A stretch of 64,000 nt of DNA from a virus (IMGVR_UViG_3300025011_000018:90103-154102); one strand, 5' to 3'; shown: positions 17,652 to 27,270, counted from the stretch's first letter. Program-made: numbers and translations. Notes: generated from the sequence alone by a model not told the origin.

Positions 17652-17843
17652 ATGACAAAATTTCTTGTTTACTGTCATCCATCAGTACCAAGTATAGGTA
17701 TAAAAATCAATACATGGTACTCATTAGAAGAACTACAACTAAAATATAGTTTAGAGCATATTAAGTGTTTTTTTCATCCCGCAAACTTCGGTTGGGAAGA
17801 AATTGAACCTGAAGTAAAACCAATAGTAAAAACAAGTAAATAA
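17652..17843 (+). CDS. Small phage protein (63 residues)
   Basis: Starts at ATG 11 bases after the tail-tube stop with an AGAGGTGATA site. It encodes CHPSVPSIGIKINTWYSLEE and FHPANFGWEEIEPEVKP, with scattered aromatic residues and no membrane or coiled-coil segment. Close coupling to the tail-tube gene suggests a tail-related role, but no family is recognised. Confidence 0.55.
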   Translation: MTKFLVYCHPSVPSIGIKINTWYSLEELQLKYSLEHIKCFFHPANFGWEEIEPEVKPIVKTSK

Positions 17844-17859
17844 CAATATGATCATGGTT

Positions 17860-17950
17860 TATTATTAAGGTTGCAACCTTAATAATAGTAATAAAAGACA
17901 TGTGCCAGTACACATGTCTTTTTCCAATTATTCTCTAATACTGGAAGGAG
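17860..17950 (+). promoter_or_regulatory. Variant endonuclease leader: double hairpin with loop-to-RBS complementarity
   Basis: An 11-base-pair hairpin TATTATTAAGG/CCTTAATAATA (17860-17887) is followed by TAATAAAAG and a second 11-base-pair hairpin AAAGACATGTG/CACATGTCTTT (17894-17921). The second also ends in T residues and can terminate. Its whole 6-base loop CCAGTA is complementary to TACTGG at 17939-17944, directly next to the AAGGAG ribosome binding site of the endonuclease gene. It lacks the P1/AUAG part of copies A-E but keeps the P2, URAUAA, P3, loop-target order. Confidence 0.6.
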
Positions 17951-17956
17951 AAAATT

Positions 17957-19101
17957 ATGGCTAAAAAACTTACATATGAAGAAGTAAAAAACTTTGTAGA
18001 AATAGAAAGCAATAGTGGATGTAAATTATTAAGTACAAATTATAAAAACAGCGAAGAATTATTGTTGTTCCAATGCAAATGTGATAATGAATTTACAGCT
18101 AGATTTACTAATTTTGTATCACAAAATAAAAGACAATGTAATGGTTGTGGAAAGAATAAAAGAGTTCAAAAAATGTAAAAACTCACGAACAATTTTGTTC
18201 AGAGGTTTATAATTTAGTTGGCGATGAATATGAAATATTGAGCAAATATGAAAACAATCGAAAACACGTATTAATAAAGCATAATATTTGTAATCATGAA
18301 TATTTAGTATCACCTAGTAATTTTCTTAGAGGTAAGCGTTGTCCTAAATGTAATGGTGGTATAGCGAAAGCTCATGAAGAATTTATTCAAGCATTAGATA
18401 AAAAATATAATAGTGAATACGAAGTATTAGATATATATGAACGAAGTTCTCAAAAAATTAAAGTTAAACATAAAATTTGCGGATTTGAATACGACGTTTT
18501 ACCTTATGCAATTTTAAATATGGGAAATACTTGCCCTTGGTGTTCTGGTCATTATCAAAACACTGATAGGTTTAAGCAATGGATATTAGAAAATTGTGGT
18601 GAAGAATATAAGGTTATTGGAGAATATGTTTCTGCTGTTAAAAAAGTAAAAATGTTACATATGAAATGTGGCAAAGAATTTGAAGCTACTCCTAATCATT
18701 TAAAAGGCGGCAATAGATGCTCTTATTGTAAATCATCTAAAGGTGAAAAGATAATTGAGCAGTATTTAATTAATGAAAATATAAATTTAAAATCACAATA
18801 TAGAATTAAAGAATGTAGAAATAAAAACCCACTTCCTTTTGATTTTGCTATATTTGATTCAAATGACAAATTATCATTTTTGATAGAATTTCAGGGAAGG
18901 CAGCATTATGATGAGTATATTCTAAGAAAAAATAGAAAATATTCTAATTTGGCATATATTCAAACAAACGATAATATTAAAAAAGAATATTGTTTGAATA
19001 ACAATATAAAATTATTGACTATTCCATATTGGGAAATGAAAAACATTTCTGAAATTCTAACAGACTATTTAAAACAATTCAATAACAAACAATCAGCATA
19101 A
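17957..19101 (+). pseudogene. Zinc-ribbon/Vsr-like homing endonuclease with a frameshift in an A run
   Basis: The first frame (17957-18178) encodes the unit LTYEEVKNFVEIESNSGCKL with CNGCGKNKR and ends just after six A residues at 18168-18173. One more A restores the frame through VKTHEQFCSEVYNLVGDEYE into the long downstream frame (18238-19101). That frame has three more zinc-binding units (CPKC, CPWC, CSYC) and the nuclease domain with PFDFAIFDSNDKL, then FLIEFQGRQHYDEY and IPYWEM. A -1 slip in the A run explains the break. It could be decay or a sequencing error. Confidence 0.78.
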
Positions 19102-19402
19102 AATCTAAAATATAAAATTTGGTTATCGCAAGGAGTGCAAGCCTTCTAACCATTTCAAAACCTATGAATATAACGAGATTTCTTCTCGTTTCTATATAAA
19201 CAATTCAAAAACAATCTTAAAATTCAATCAAACGAAGATTTTATTAAATTTTCAAATTTTCAACACCTACTGCCACAAGGCTTTCATTTTACTCAAATAT
19301 AAAACAAAATGATATTAAACATATCGGATTATAAAGAGAAGGGTTTGCTTCCTTTTTATATTTCTAAATTTAAAATTTCAAAATTCAGAAAGGAGAATGA
19401 AA
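19102..19402 (+). other. Non-coding region with several helices
   Basis: About 300 bases with no convincing gene. It holds two AATATAAAA motifs (19105 and 19294) and a compound helix GGTTA...AAGG/CCTT...TAACC near 19119-19148. A small hairpin AACGAG/CTCGTT lies near 19176-19193, and a purine-rich AAGAGAAGGG stretch that can pair with CCTTTTTATATTT lies near 19335-19360. The last could be a terminator just before the next ribosome binding site. No promoter of sigma-A type is obvious. Confidence 0.45.
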
Positions 19403-19741
19403 ATGGGAAGAAATGTTAGACAAATTATATTACCATTTCACACTAATGCTTCAGCAATTGCAGATGGGGGCGAACTTAATGTTGGGGCAGGTCATGTTCT
19501 TATGAATGTAGCAGTTACGGGAGACGCAGTAGATTTTATTTTGGTTATAGAAGGCAAAGCAAATGATAATGATGATTATACAGGAATAATGTGTCCGAAT
19601 CTTGAAACTTTCGCTATGTCAACAACAATTACAGCTAATGGCAAGTATCAATTGTCTCTTGAGGCAATAACAAGACTTCGTATTCGCTTGTTATCTATAA
19701 GCAGCGGTGCGGTAAGTGTAATAGGCACTGTTGTCAACTAA
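19403..19741 (+). CDS. Small beta-rich virion protein
   Basis: About 112 residues from ATG 19403, which is correctly spaced from AAAGGAG at 19389-19395; ATG 19397 in the same frame is too close to it. The sequence is strand-rich with a hydrophobic core (VGAGHVLMNVAVTGDAVDFI; LSLEAITRLRIRLLSISSGA). It resembles small jelly-roll or Ig-like decoration proteins in style, without a diagnostic motif. An endonuclease leader RNA follows the stop codon directly. Confidence 0.55.
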   Translation: MGRNVRQIILPFHTNASAIADGGELNVGAGHVLMNVAVTGDAVDFILVIEGKANDNDDYTGIMCPNLETFAMSTTITANGKYQLSLEAITRLRIRLLSISSGAVSVIGTVVN

Positions 19742-19751
19742 AATATATTTG

Positions 19752-19851
19752 AAAAGATAGATTGAGCCTCATGAACTCAATTGATAAGAGTGGGAATCCT
19801 TGCCCCACTCTTCTTTTAATATTTTAAAACAAGGAAATAACACATCAAGGA
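19752..19851 (+). promoter_or_regulatory. Homing-endonuclease leader RNA, copy C
   Basis: P1 AAAAG/CTTTT (19752-19756, 19813-19817), ATAG (19757-19760), P2 ATTGAG/CTCAAT, TGATA (19782-19786), P3 AAGAGTGGG/CCCACTCTT. The P3 loop TCCTTG (19797-19802) is complementary to CAAGGA at 19830-19835 and to CAAGGA at 19846-19851, the latter being the ribosome binding site. P3 plus the following T run could also terminate transcription. Confidence 0.75.
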
Positions 19852-19861
19852 GTGAAGTTTT

Positions 19862-21196
19862 ATGATTTTACAAAATAATGTAATTACAACATGGAACGCA
19901 TCAAATAAAATATATTATCAGTCAAAAGGTTATTCTTTTACTAAAATGTTTAATACTATTTTAATTGATGTTAAAGATTTAAAAGAGAATAGTAATATAA
20001 AGATAAGAGTTAAATGTAGTTTATGTAATAAAGAAAAATATATTGCATTTAATAATTATAATACGTGTATTAAAAATACTGGATTTTATCATTGTGATGA
20101 ATGTTCTTATAAAACAACAAAAAATGAAAGTTTATTAAATACCAAACTACAAAAATCTATATCGTTTGAACAATGGTGCATTGAAAATGATAGGCAAGAC
20201 ATATTTAATAGATGGGATTATGAATTAAATAAAAAACAACCTTCAAAAGTATGCTATAGTTCTAAATTAAAGTATTATTTTAAATGTCCTAATAGAATAC
20301 ATAAAAGTGAATTAAAAAATATTAGTGCTTTTACGGGTGGTCAAGAGGGTAGCATTAGATGTAACCAATGTAATTCTTTCGCTCAATGGGGTATAGATAA
20401 TATTTGTTCTGATTTTTTAGAAAAATATTGGGATTATAAAAAGAATATAATTAGTCCTTGGGAAATTTCATTCGGAAGTAAAAAAATAATATGGATTAAA
20501 TGTCAAGAAAAAGATTACCATGGTTCTTATAAAATTATCTCGAAAAATTTTTCAATTGGACAAAGATGTTCTTATTGTAGTGGTAATGATATACATATAA
20601 AAGATAGTTTGGGAATATTATATCCAAAAATTTTGGGAATTTGGAGTGATAAAAATAAAGACACTCCATACGAATATGCTCCAAAATCAAATAAAAAAAT
20701 CTGGTTTAAATGTAAAGATGGAAATCATGAAGATTATTTAAGATGTATAAATGAATCAAATGTATATAATTTTCGTTGTCCAAATTGTGTTCGTGAACGA
20801 GAAGAAAGTTTTTTACAAGAAAAAGTTAGACTACATTTAGAATCTTTAAAACATACAATTTTGCATGAACATAAATGTAAGATAAAATGTGTTAACCCAA
20901 AAACTAAACATGTTTTACCATATGATAATGAAATTGTTGAATTAAAATTAATTGTTGAGGTTCATGGTGTACAACATTATAAAACACAAAATATTTTTAA
21001 TTATAAAAAATCAAATCACAATAATACAACACTAGAATATGAGCTTCATTACCAACAATTAAAAGACAGATATAAACGTATCTTTGCTAAAAGGCAAGGA
21101 TATTTTTATTTAGAGATACCTTATTGGACTGATGATAAAGAAGAAACTTGGAAAGATTTGATTATTAATAAAATAAAAGAAATTTCAAATATATAA
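19862..21196 (+). CDS. Zinc-ribbon/Vsr-like homing endonuclease (intact)
   Basis: A 444-residue free-standing endonuclease. The N-terminal half has zinc-ribbon units (CSLCNKEK, CDECSYKTTK, CNQC, CSYC, CPNC) of the DUF4379-like type that read DNA. The C-terminal domain has LPYDNEIVELKLIVEVHGVQ with a following HY, and ends in YFYLEIPYWTDDKEE, the acid-Glu-(Q/H) pattern of Vsr-like PD-(D/E)XK nucleases. ATG follows ATCAAGGAGTG. It lies between two virion genes behind leader copy C and should cut intact sites in related phages to spread itself. Confidence 0.75.
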   Translation: MILQNNVITTWNASNKIYYQSKGYSFTKMFNTILIDVKDLKENSNIKIRVKCSLCNKEKYIAFNNYNTCIKNTGFYHCDECSYKTTKNESLLNTKLQKSISFEQWCIENDRQDIFNRWDYELNKKQPSKVCYSSKLKYYFKCPNRIHKSELKNISAFTGGQEGSIRCNQCNSFAQWGIDNICSDFLEKYWDYKKNIISPWEISFGSKKIIWIKCQEKDYHGSYKIISKNFSIGQRCSYCSGNDIHIKDSLGILYPKILGIWSDKNKDTPYEYAPKSNKKIWFKCKDGNHEDYLRCINESNVYNFRCPNCVREREESFLQEKVRLHLESLKHTILHEHKCKIKCVNPKTKHVLPYDNEIVELKLIVEVHGVQHYKTQNIFNYKKSNHNNTTLEYELHYQQLKDRYKRIFAKRQGYFYLEIPYWTDDKEETWKDLIINKIKEISNI

Positions 21197-21228
21197 TACT
21201 TCATATTTCATAAAGGAGATGATATTAA

Positions 21229-22596
21229 ATGGGTATAGAAATTGATATAATTGCAAGAGCGTTAGCAAAACAAGCTATTACAAATAGCTTCATTAGCACT
21301 GGCACAGTAATAAAACCAACAATTGAATATAACACAGGTGGCACTGTAACTGTAGGTTTAGGTACGTTCAGACTTTTCTCAACCACTGATTATACTGGAG
21401 CGCTTACAGAAAATGTTATTAATCAATCAAATGTTGCAGTGGTAGATGGGACAACAACCTATGTAATAGTTGAATATAATTCAGGCACCCCAAGATATAA
21501 TGTTACAACTGATTTGTCTAGTATTAATTTTTCAAATAATTTCCCTGTTTACACTGTTTTCCGAATAGGTGATGCGGCGGTTGATATTTTAGATTGGGAC
21601 GAGCCAGCATTAGGCTTGGCAAATAAACTTCTTCGTAGAAATATGGAGTGCAGACGATTTGAAAGAGTGTCTGGGTTAACTTTATCAGAAGAAGCTACAA
21701 TGAAGATAAAAATATCAGAAGGGGCAGTATGGCAAGGAAGTTTTCGTAATTCTCGAAATGCTGTTGATTCTTCAGTAGATTTATGCTTTTTATATTATGA
21801 TGATGGTGTTGGAGGCTATGCAAGTGCTGATATTACACAATATGACAACACGCATTATAATGATGGTTCTGGGATGTTGCAGACGCTGACTGATGGTAGG
21901 TATGCTGTAAACTGGGTATATCGTGCAATGGGAAAAGATGCAAATGCTATCATTGTTTATCTAGGCACTGGAGATTATACCTTAGAACAAGCTAAAGCTT
22001 CACAGCCGCCTAATACTTGGATAGGCGCATCTACCAATACAATGTTGGTTGGCAAAATAGTTGTACTAAAAGGTGCTAGTATGGCAACTCAAATTGATAG
22101 TGCGTTTACAACTTTATTTGCCCCTGCTGTTGTAGCGCCACCAACGGGGATTGTTGGAGAAATAAAAGCATATGCTGGTGCTTCTGCTCCTTCGGGGTAT
22201 TTGCTTTGTAATGGTTCGGCTATATCACGCTCAACTTATATAGATTTATTTAACATTTGCGGAACTTCCTACGGTGCAGGCGATGGCTCAACTACATTTA
22301 ATATACCTAATTTAAAAGGCAAGATACCTGTAGGACTAGATTCGACACAATCTGAATTTGACACATTAGGTGAGACAGGTGGCGCTAAGACACATACATT
22401 AACAGTAGATCAAATGCCATCTCATACGCATCAATATAATGACACATATGGGGTACAAAATTTAGAGGGTGTATTTAATAATGCAAACGCTTGTGATGAG
22501 ACAGAAAGATGGGAAACAACAAGTTCAACTGGTGGAGGACAAGCACATAACAACTTACAACCTTATGTAGTAATGAATTACATAATCAAGTATTAG
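21229..22596 (+). CDS. Tail fibre or short tail protein with phage tail-collar domain
   Basis: A 455-residue protein with an AAAGGAGATG site. The N-terminal 300 residues are strand-rich and contain YVIVEYNSGTPRYNVTTDLS, a pattern of baseplate-attached proteins. Residues about 310-455 form a tail-collar domain (PF07484 type): GEIKAYAGASAPSGYLLCNG, then TFNIPNLKGKIPVGLD and QMPSHTHQYND, ending NLQPYVVMNYIIKY. Such domains bind surface glycans or trimerise fibres. Its place between tail tube and tape measure, and not after Tal, is unusual. Confidence 0.8.
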   Translation: MGIEIDIIARALAKQAITNSFISTGTVIKPTIEYNTGGTVTVGLGTFRLFSTTDYTGALTENVINQSNVAVVDGTTTYVIVEYNSGTPRYNVTTDLSSINFSNNFPVYTVFRIGDAAVDILDWDEPALGLANKLLRRNMECRRFERVSGLTLSEEATMKIKISEGAVWQGSFRNSRNAVDSSVDLCFLYYDDGVGGYASADITQYDNTHYNDGSGMLQTLTDGRYAVNWVYRAMGKDANAIIVYLGTGDYTLEQAKASQPPNTWIGASTNTMLVGKIVVLKGASMATQIDSAFTTLFAPAVVAPPTGIVGEIKAYAGASAPSGYLLCNGSAISRSTYIDLFNICGTSYGAGDGSTTFNIPNLKGKIPVGLDSTQSEFDTLGETGGAKTHTLTVDQMPSHTHQYNDTYGVQNLEGVFNNANACDETERWETTSSTGGGQAHNNLQPYVVMNYIIKY

Positions 22597-22680
22597 GAGA
22601 TACGAAAACGGAATTTGTCATAGAAATTTTAACAGAGGAGTAAACAATAGAACAACATAACGAACTAAGAAACATACACA

Positions 22681-22716
22681 AGCAGAGATTGATGTAATAT
22701 TTAATCTCTGCTTTTA
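22681..22716 (+). terminator. Intrinsic terminator after the collar-domain gene
   Basis: AGCAGAGATT/AATCTCTGCT makes a perfect 10-base-pair stem with a 12-base loop, followed by TTTTATTT. Confidence 0.85.
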
Positions 22717-22780
22717 TTTAAAATATCGGTTTTATTTGAACACGTTAAAATTAATTAATAATGAATTAAAGGAGAAAATT

Positions 22781-23329
22781 ATGAAAATATTTGAACAAAT
22801 CAAACCTATCGAAATAAATTTCCAAGATGAACAAATACTGGTGAATCAACATATTTCACTATTAGACAAACGTGTTTTTGTGAACATATGTGTTGAAAAA
22901 TATTTCATTAAAGATGAGGTTGCTGAAGAAATAATTGGGACTTCTGATTTTGAAAAAGATAATTCTTATTTTTATTGCATAATTAAATATATGACCAATA
23001 TAGAAATTTCAGATGATATGATAATGTCAGACCTTTATGATAATATAGTTGGAAGTGGATTGTATGATTTAATTTACGATGCGATACCTTACAACATAAG
23101 AAGTGACATTAATCGTAAAATTGAGGATTCTATTGATGATATTAAATATAAAATAAAAGAAAAAAATAGTATCAAAAATATAATATTTGACGCTATTCAG
23201 AATATATCCAAAATGATCCCTGATGAAAAAGAAATCCAGAAATTAATGAAGAAAGTGAAGAAAGAATTTGATAACTTTAACCCTAATAAAATGCAAGCAA
23301 TGAATGACATGATAAAAGCTGCAAAATAA
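22781..23329 (+). CDS. Putative tail-assembly protein upstream of the tape-measure cluster
   Basis: A 182-residue acidic protein from ATG 22781, preceded by AAAGGAG; the longer in-frame TTG at 22736 has no site. The first part (FEQIKPIEINFQDEQILVNQ, then DKRVFVNICVEKYF) and the helical C-terminus fit tail-assembly chaperone-sized proteins that lie before the tape measure. No frameshift extension is seen. It could instead be another minor tail protein; the call rests on size and position. Confidence 0.5.
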   Translation: MKIFEQIKPIEINFQDEQILVNQHISLLDKRVFVNICVEKYFIKDEVAEEIIGTSDFEKDNSYFYCIIKYMTNIEISDDMIMSDLYDNIVGSGLYDLIYDAIPYNIRSDINRKIEDSIDDIKYKIKEKNSIKNIIFDAIQNISKMIPDEKEIQKLMKKVKKEFDNFNPNKMQAMNDMIKAAK

Positions 23330-23380
23330 CAAATTAATGAAACAGATATTTTATTAAAATTTAGGATTTGAAAAACGGAG

Positions 23381-23410
23381 CATAAGCGAGCTATAGTGAG
23401 TATGAGTGAG
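23381..23410 (+). repeat. Three imperfect 10-base tandem repeats
   Basis: CATAAGCGAG, CTATAGTGAG and TATGAGTGAG lie head to tail in the 107-base gap before the gp10-like gene. The shared core is NATANNGAG. Similar short iterons can be protein-binding sites, but nothing else here supports that. Confidence 0.4.
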
Positions 23411-23436
23411 TTTGGTTTTTGGAAAGTGGTGATAAA

Positions 23437-23892
23437 ATGGCTACAATTGCAGAGCAGTTGAAGTTAATAGAAAAGCATATACAGCTTAAAATACAAGATG
23501 CAATGCAGAAAGAAGTTGCAGAAACAGTTAGAAAGACAATGCAAGACCATATACAAAAAGATGTTTATAATACATATATTCCTTATTCAAAAGGTGGTGT
23601 AACGCCTCATTATAAAAGAACTTATAAATTAATTGCAGATAATACTATAAGAAGTAAAATGATTAATAATAATACCTTACAAGTCACTAATGAAAGAGAA
23701 GAAGATGGGATAGATATTGTAAAAGTCATCGAATACGGAAAAGGTTATACGTGGGGTTACACAAGAGATTTAGATGAAGAGATTGGAGCTAGACCGTTTA
23801 TAAAAAACACCAGAGAAGATTTAAGGATAAATAAGCAGCATGTAAGGGCTTTGAAATTAGGGTTAATAAGAAATGGCGTAAAAGTTGTTTAA
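23437..23892 (+). CDS. HK97 gp10-like tail/neck protein
   Basis: A 151-residue basic protein from ATG 23437 (AAGTGGTGAT upstream). The N-terminal helix is amphipathic. The middle holds YSKGGVTPHYKRTYKLIADN, and the C-terminus RPFIKNTREDLRINKQHVRA ends with LKLGLIRNGVKVV. The pattern 'positive N-terminal helix, variable strands, ARPF...' is typical of HK97 gp10/SPP1 gp16.1-type proteins of the head-tail joint. It lies next to the recombinase gene. Fairly confident of the family type, less of the exact role. Confidence 0.6.
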   Translation: MATIAEQLKLIEKHIQLKIQDAMQKEVAETVRKTMQDHIQKDVYNTYIPYSKGGVTPHYKRTYKLIADNTIRSKMINNNTLQVTNEREEDGIDIVKVIEYGKGYTWGYTRDLDEEIGARPFIKNTREDLRINKQHVRALKLGLIRNGVKVV

Positions 23893-23909
23893 ATAAAATG
23901 TGCTTTTAC

Positions 23910-23938
23910 AGAGTAGGGAGAAATCTCTACTCTTTTTG
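23910..23938 (+). terminator. Intrinsic terminator
   Basis: AGAGTAG/CTACTCT with inner pairing GAGAAATCT and a following TTTTTGTTTT lies between the gp10-like gene and the recombinase gene. Confidence 0.8.
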
Positions 23939-23989
23939 TTTTGGAAATTATTAATTTATATAGATATTAAATATAAAAGGCGGTGGAAT

Positions 23990-25015
23990 ATGCCAAGAAA
24001 AACTTTTAGAAATGTAATAACTACTCCAGAGCTAATAGAACAAATAAATCCCGTAAATAAAAACTTAATGAAGCGATACTTAAAAGAAAAAAATACAAGA
24101 TGTGCTGATGGAACAATAGAAGGATATGAGAGTGATTTAAACATATTCTTTACTTGGAATCTATTAAATAATGAAAATAAAGAATTCCCATTTATTAAAA
24201 AAATAGAAATGGCTGACTTTTTTAGTTATTCCGTAGATGAATTGCAATGGGGTTCGAGCAGATTTGGTAGAGTAAGATCGGCATTAAGCCAATTATCTGT
24301 TTTTATAGAAAAATTTTATGATGAAGATTATCCTGCTTTTCGTAACGTAGTTATAAAATCTATAGAGCTAATGCCAAAGGTTCTTAAAAGAGAAAAAACT
24401 ATTTTATCTGAAGACCAGATTAATGGATTGCTTAACTATCTTAAAAATGAAATAAATAAGCCGCAGGAAGCTTGTTTACTTGCTATTGCAATAAGTAGCG
24501 GAGCCAGAATTTCCGAATGGCTTAGATTTACAACATCAATTATAGACGAAAACAATACGGCTTTTGATGACATATTTTTAGAAACATTGAAAGAGATCAA
24601 GACGAAGGGTCGAACAAAGGCTGGCAAAATGTTGATAAAATATTTGATAAAAGACACATTCTTACCATATTACAAAGATTGGCTTATAGAACGTGAAAAA
24701 ATAATGAAAAAGAATAATAAAGAGCATGATTTTATTTTTATTAAAAGTAATGGAGAGCCAGCCACAGAATCTACTGTAAGAAGTTGGGTAATGAAGTGGG
24801 AGAAACATCTTGAAGTAAATTTTTATCCGCATTGCCTAAGGCATTATATCGTAACTCACTTAACTAGACTTGGATTAGGTAGTGATTTCATTATAGCCAT
24901 TATGGGTTGGACATCATCGGATATGTACAAGATCTACAACGACCTTTCAGCCAAAGAAACCAAGTGGAAAGACTTAGATAAGCTAAAAGGACATTTAGAC
25001 AAACAAAATAAATAA
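23990..25015 (+). CDS. Tyrosine recombinase (YomM-like)
   Basis: A 341-residue integrase-family protein inside the tail operon. The N-terminal core-binding domain (residues about 20-115) includes TIEGYESDLNIFFTWN. The catalytic domain shows the conserved Arg in SSGARISEWLRF (R173), His/Arg in PHCLRHYIVTHL (281-285), Trp in MGWTSS and the tyrosine region DMYKIYND. SPbeta carries YomM at the same place, before its tape measure, as I remember. The phage also has a serine integrase, so this enzyme probably does something else, such as dimer resolution or control. ATG follows AAAAGGCGGTGG. Confidence 0.85.
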   Translation: MPRKTFRNVITTPELIEQINPVNKNLMKRYLKEKNTRCADGTIEGYESDLNIFFTWNLLNNENKEFPFIKKIEMADFFSYSVDELQWGSSRFGRVRSALSQLSVFIEKFYDEDYPAFRNVVIKSIELMPKVLKREKTILSEDQINGLLNYLKNEINKPQEACLLAIAISSGARISEWLRFTTSIIDENNTAFDDIFLETLKEIKTKGRTKAGKMLIKYLIKDTFLPYYKDWLIEREKIMKKNNKEHDFIFIKSNGEPATESTVRSWVMKWEKHLEVNFYPHCLRHYIVTHLTRLGLGSDFIIAIMGWTSSDMYKIYNDLSAKETKWKDLDKLKGHLDKQNK

Positions 25016-25071
25016 TAAAACCCTTATTTTAACAAAATCTAGCCTTAGAGCCTCAACCACTCTAGGGCTTT

Positions 25072-25127
25072 ATAATCTTCATTTTTGAGTTCATTGTAGT
25101 GGATTGAAAAGTGAAGATTATTTTTTT
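25072..25127 (+). terminator. Intrinsic terminator before the tape-measure gene
   Basis: ATAATCTTCA/TGAAGATTAT, a 10-base-pair stem with a 30-base loop, is followed by seven T residues. A smaller stem, AGCCTTAGA/TCTAGGGCT, lies just before it. Confidence 0.75.
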
Positions 25128-25158
25128 ATGAAATTTATTGAGAGGAGATGATGCACTT

Positions 25159-27113
25159 ATGAATGATATGTCAATTGTATTAGGTACTAAGATAGATACT
25201 TCCGCAACTCAGGTAGCAAAGCTAGAAGAACAGATTAAAGTTCTGTCTAAACAAATAAAAACTGCAATATCAGTAAAGTTAAGTATAGACTCTAAAGACA
25301 TCCAGTTTATTACTGAAAAAATAAATGAAGCTCAGAAAAAAGCATCTGTTAGTGGGAAAAATCTATCAAAAATTAAAGTATTTGACAGAGAAAAACTTGA
25401 AGAAGACGGCAGACAGTTTTATATGTCAGCGAATGGAATAGTCAACAGAATAAAAAAAGATTTTAAATCTCTTGGGGATGTAAATGTAGACATATTCAAA
25501 AATGCTAAAGGTCAAATAACTGGATTTAACGCTGAAGTTAAAAAATTAGACGGAACTATTGAAAAGCTGAGATTTGATCAAGCAAAAATTAAAACAGGTA
25601 ACAGCACTCAAAAAGGATTTGTTTTAAGTAATTCGCTTTTAAATGACACTAATGCTGGAAATAATTTAAATGCTACTTTGAATAAATTACAGCAATATCA
25701 AACTAAGATTGATAAAATTAAAGAAAGTTTTTCCAGCTCAGCAGGTGTAAAGGATCAAACTAATCTTACCCGTTTGAATACCGAATATTCATCTATATTA
25801 AACCAAATTGAGAAGGTTCGTAAATCTCAGGCGTATATGTCTGATGAACAAAAGAGAAATATTGATAAGCAAATAAACTCTTTAACCTCTTTGTCAAATA
25901 AATATAAGAATATTGAGAATGTCCAAAAAAATAGTCAGGGGAAGCAAGCTACCACCGCACAAGACGTTTCTGGAGTCGTAAAATTACAACAATCATTAGA
26001 GAAAATACAACAGAAATATTCTTCTATTAAAAGCGGTATTAGTGACCCACTTAAACTTCAGGAATTAAACACTCAATTTGACGTAATTACAAATAAAATT
26101 ACAGAATTAAAAAATAAGACAGCTAGTGGTGTGATAAATAAATCCGAATTAATTAATAATAAAACACAAATCGGACAATTAAATCACGAATTAGACTTAA
26201 TGGCAAAAAAATATAAAGATTTACAAGGTTCTACTTCAGGCACTAAGACAAATGTTTTAAATTCTCAAGCAATTGAAAATGAAATTCAAAAAATAAATAA
26301 CTCTCTTGCTAGATTAAAGGTTAATAAAGATAAAGTATTTGCAGATACAAGGGTTTCTACCGAAGTAGATAAACTAACCCAAATGGAGCAATCTTTTAAA
26401 AGAGGTGAAATTTCAGCCAAAACTTATGCTTTACAAATGGATAATATACGGACTAAGGTTGCTCAAGTTTCTGGAGAATTTCAAAATATAACTAAAGATG
26501 GATATAATTTTACTCAAATGATTGAATTAGCGGCAAAAAAAATAGTCATATGGGCTATTAGTACGCAATTAATCTACGGTTCATTAAGAAAAATACAAGA
26601 AGGACTTTCTTTTATCGAAGATATGAACAAAGTATTTGTAAATCTCCAAATGGAAATGACAAATACCAAACTTGTTTTTAGTGATATAACTAAAATTGCA
26701 AATGACTATGCTGTTGCAATGGGTTCTACGACTGCTAATGTAATGAAAGCAATATCTGTTTTTGGTACTTACACATCGACTATGGATGAAGTTTTGCAGA
26801 AATCTAAAGCTGCTATAATTTTAAGCAACATCACAGGGCAAAATGTAGAACAAACTGCTGATGCGCTCATGGGAACTCTTGCCCAGTTTAATTTACAAGC
26901 AGAAGATTCTATGCACGTAGCTGATATTATTACAGGAACAGCCCGCCAGCTTCAGTTAGATTACCCAAGGGCAATTCAAGAAATAAGTGATGGTTTACGA
27001 ACCGTGGGAAGCGTAGCAAAAGAAAGTAAAGTACCAATTGAATTACTATCATCTATGCTTGGAACATTAACTGAAAAGACGAGAAGGAGCGGTACGGAAA
27101 TAGCCAATTCCCT
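25159..27113 (+). CDS. Tape-measure protein, exon 1
   Basis: The first part (about 651 residues) of the tail tape-measure protein, which sets tail length and helps DNA ejection. ATG 25159 follows GAGAGGAGATGATG; the upstream TTG at 25138 overlaps that site. Long coiled-coil stretches (residues about 10-400) precede a conserved region with ANDYAVAMGSTTANVMKAIS and TLTEKTRRSGTEIANSL. The exon ends at T27113. The next exon continues RTIFGRILNVGEDADSE, a standard tape-measure motif, only when the group I intron is removed. All three exons together give 2069 residues in one frame. Confidence 0.85.
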
Positions 27114-27270
27114 AAATTTTGGGGCTATAGCGGCATAATAAATAAACTGCTATAGAAAATTCTCTCTAATGGTTACAATTTTTGTGGTAAAAAATTGTAG
27201 TTAACTTGGAAGTCCTATGGCGGGACGACAGGGGCGAACTTATATTGATTAATTTAATATATAAATTTTA

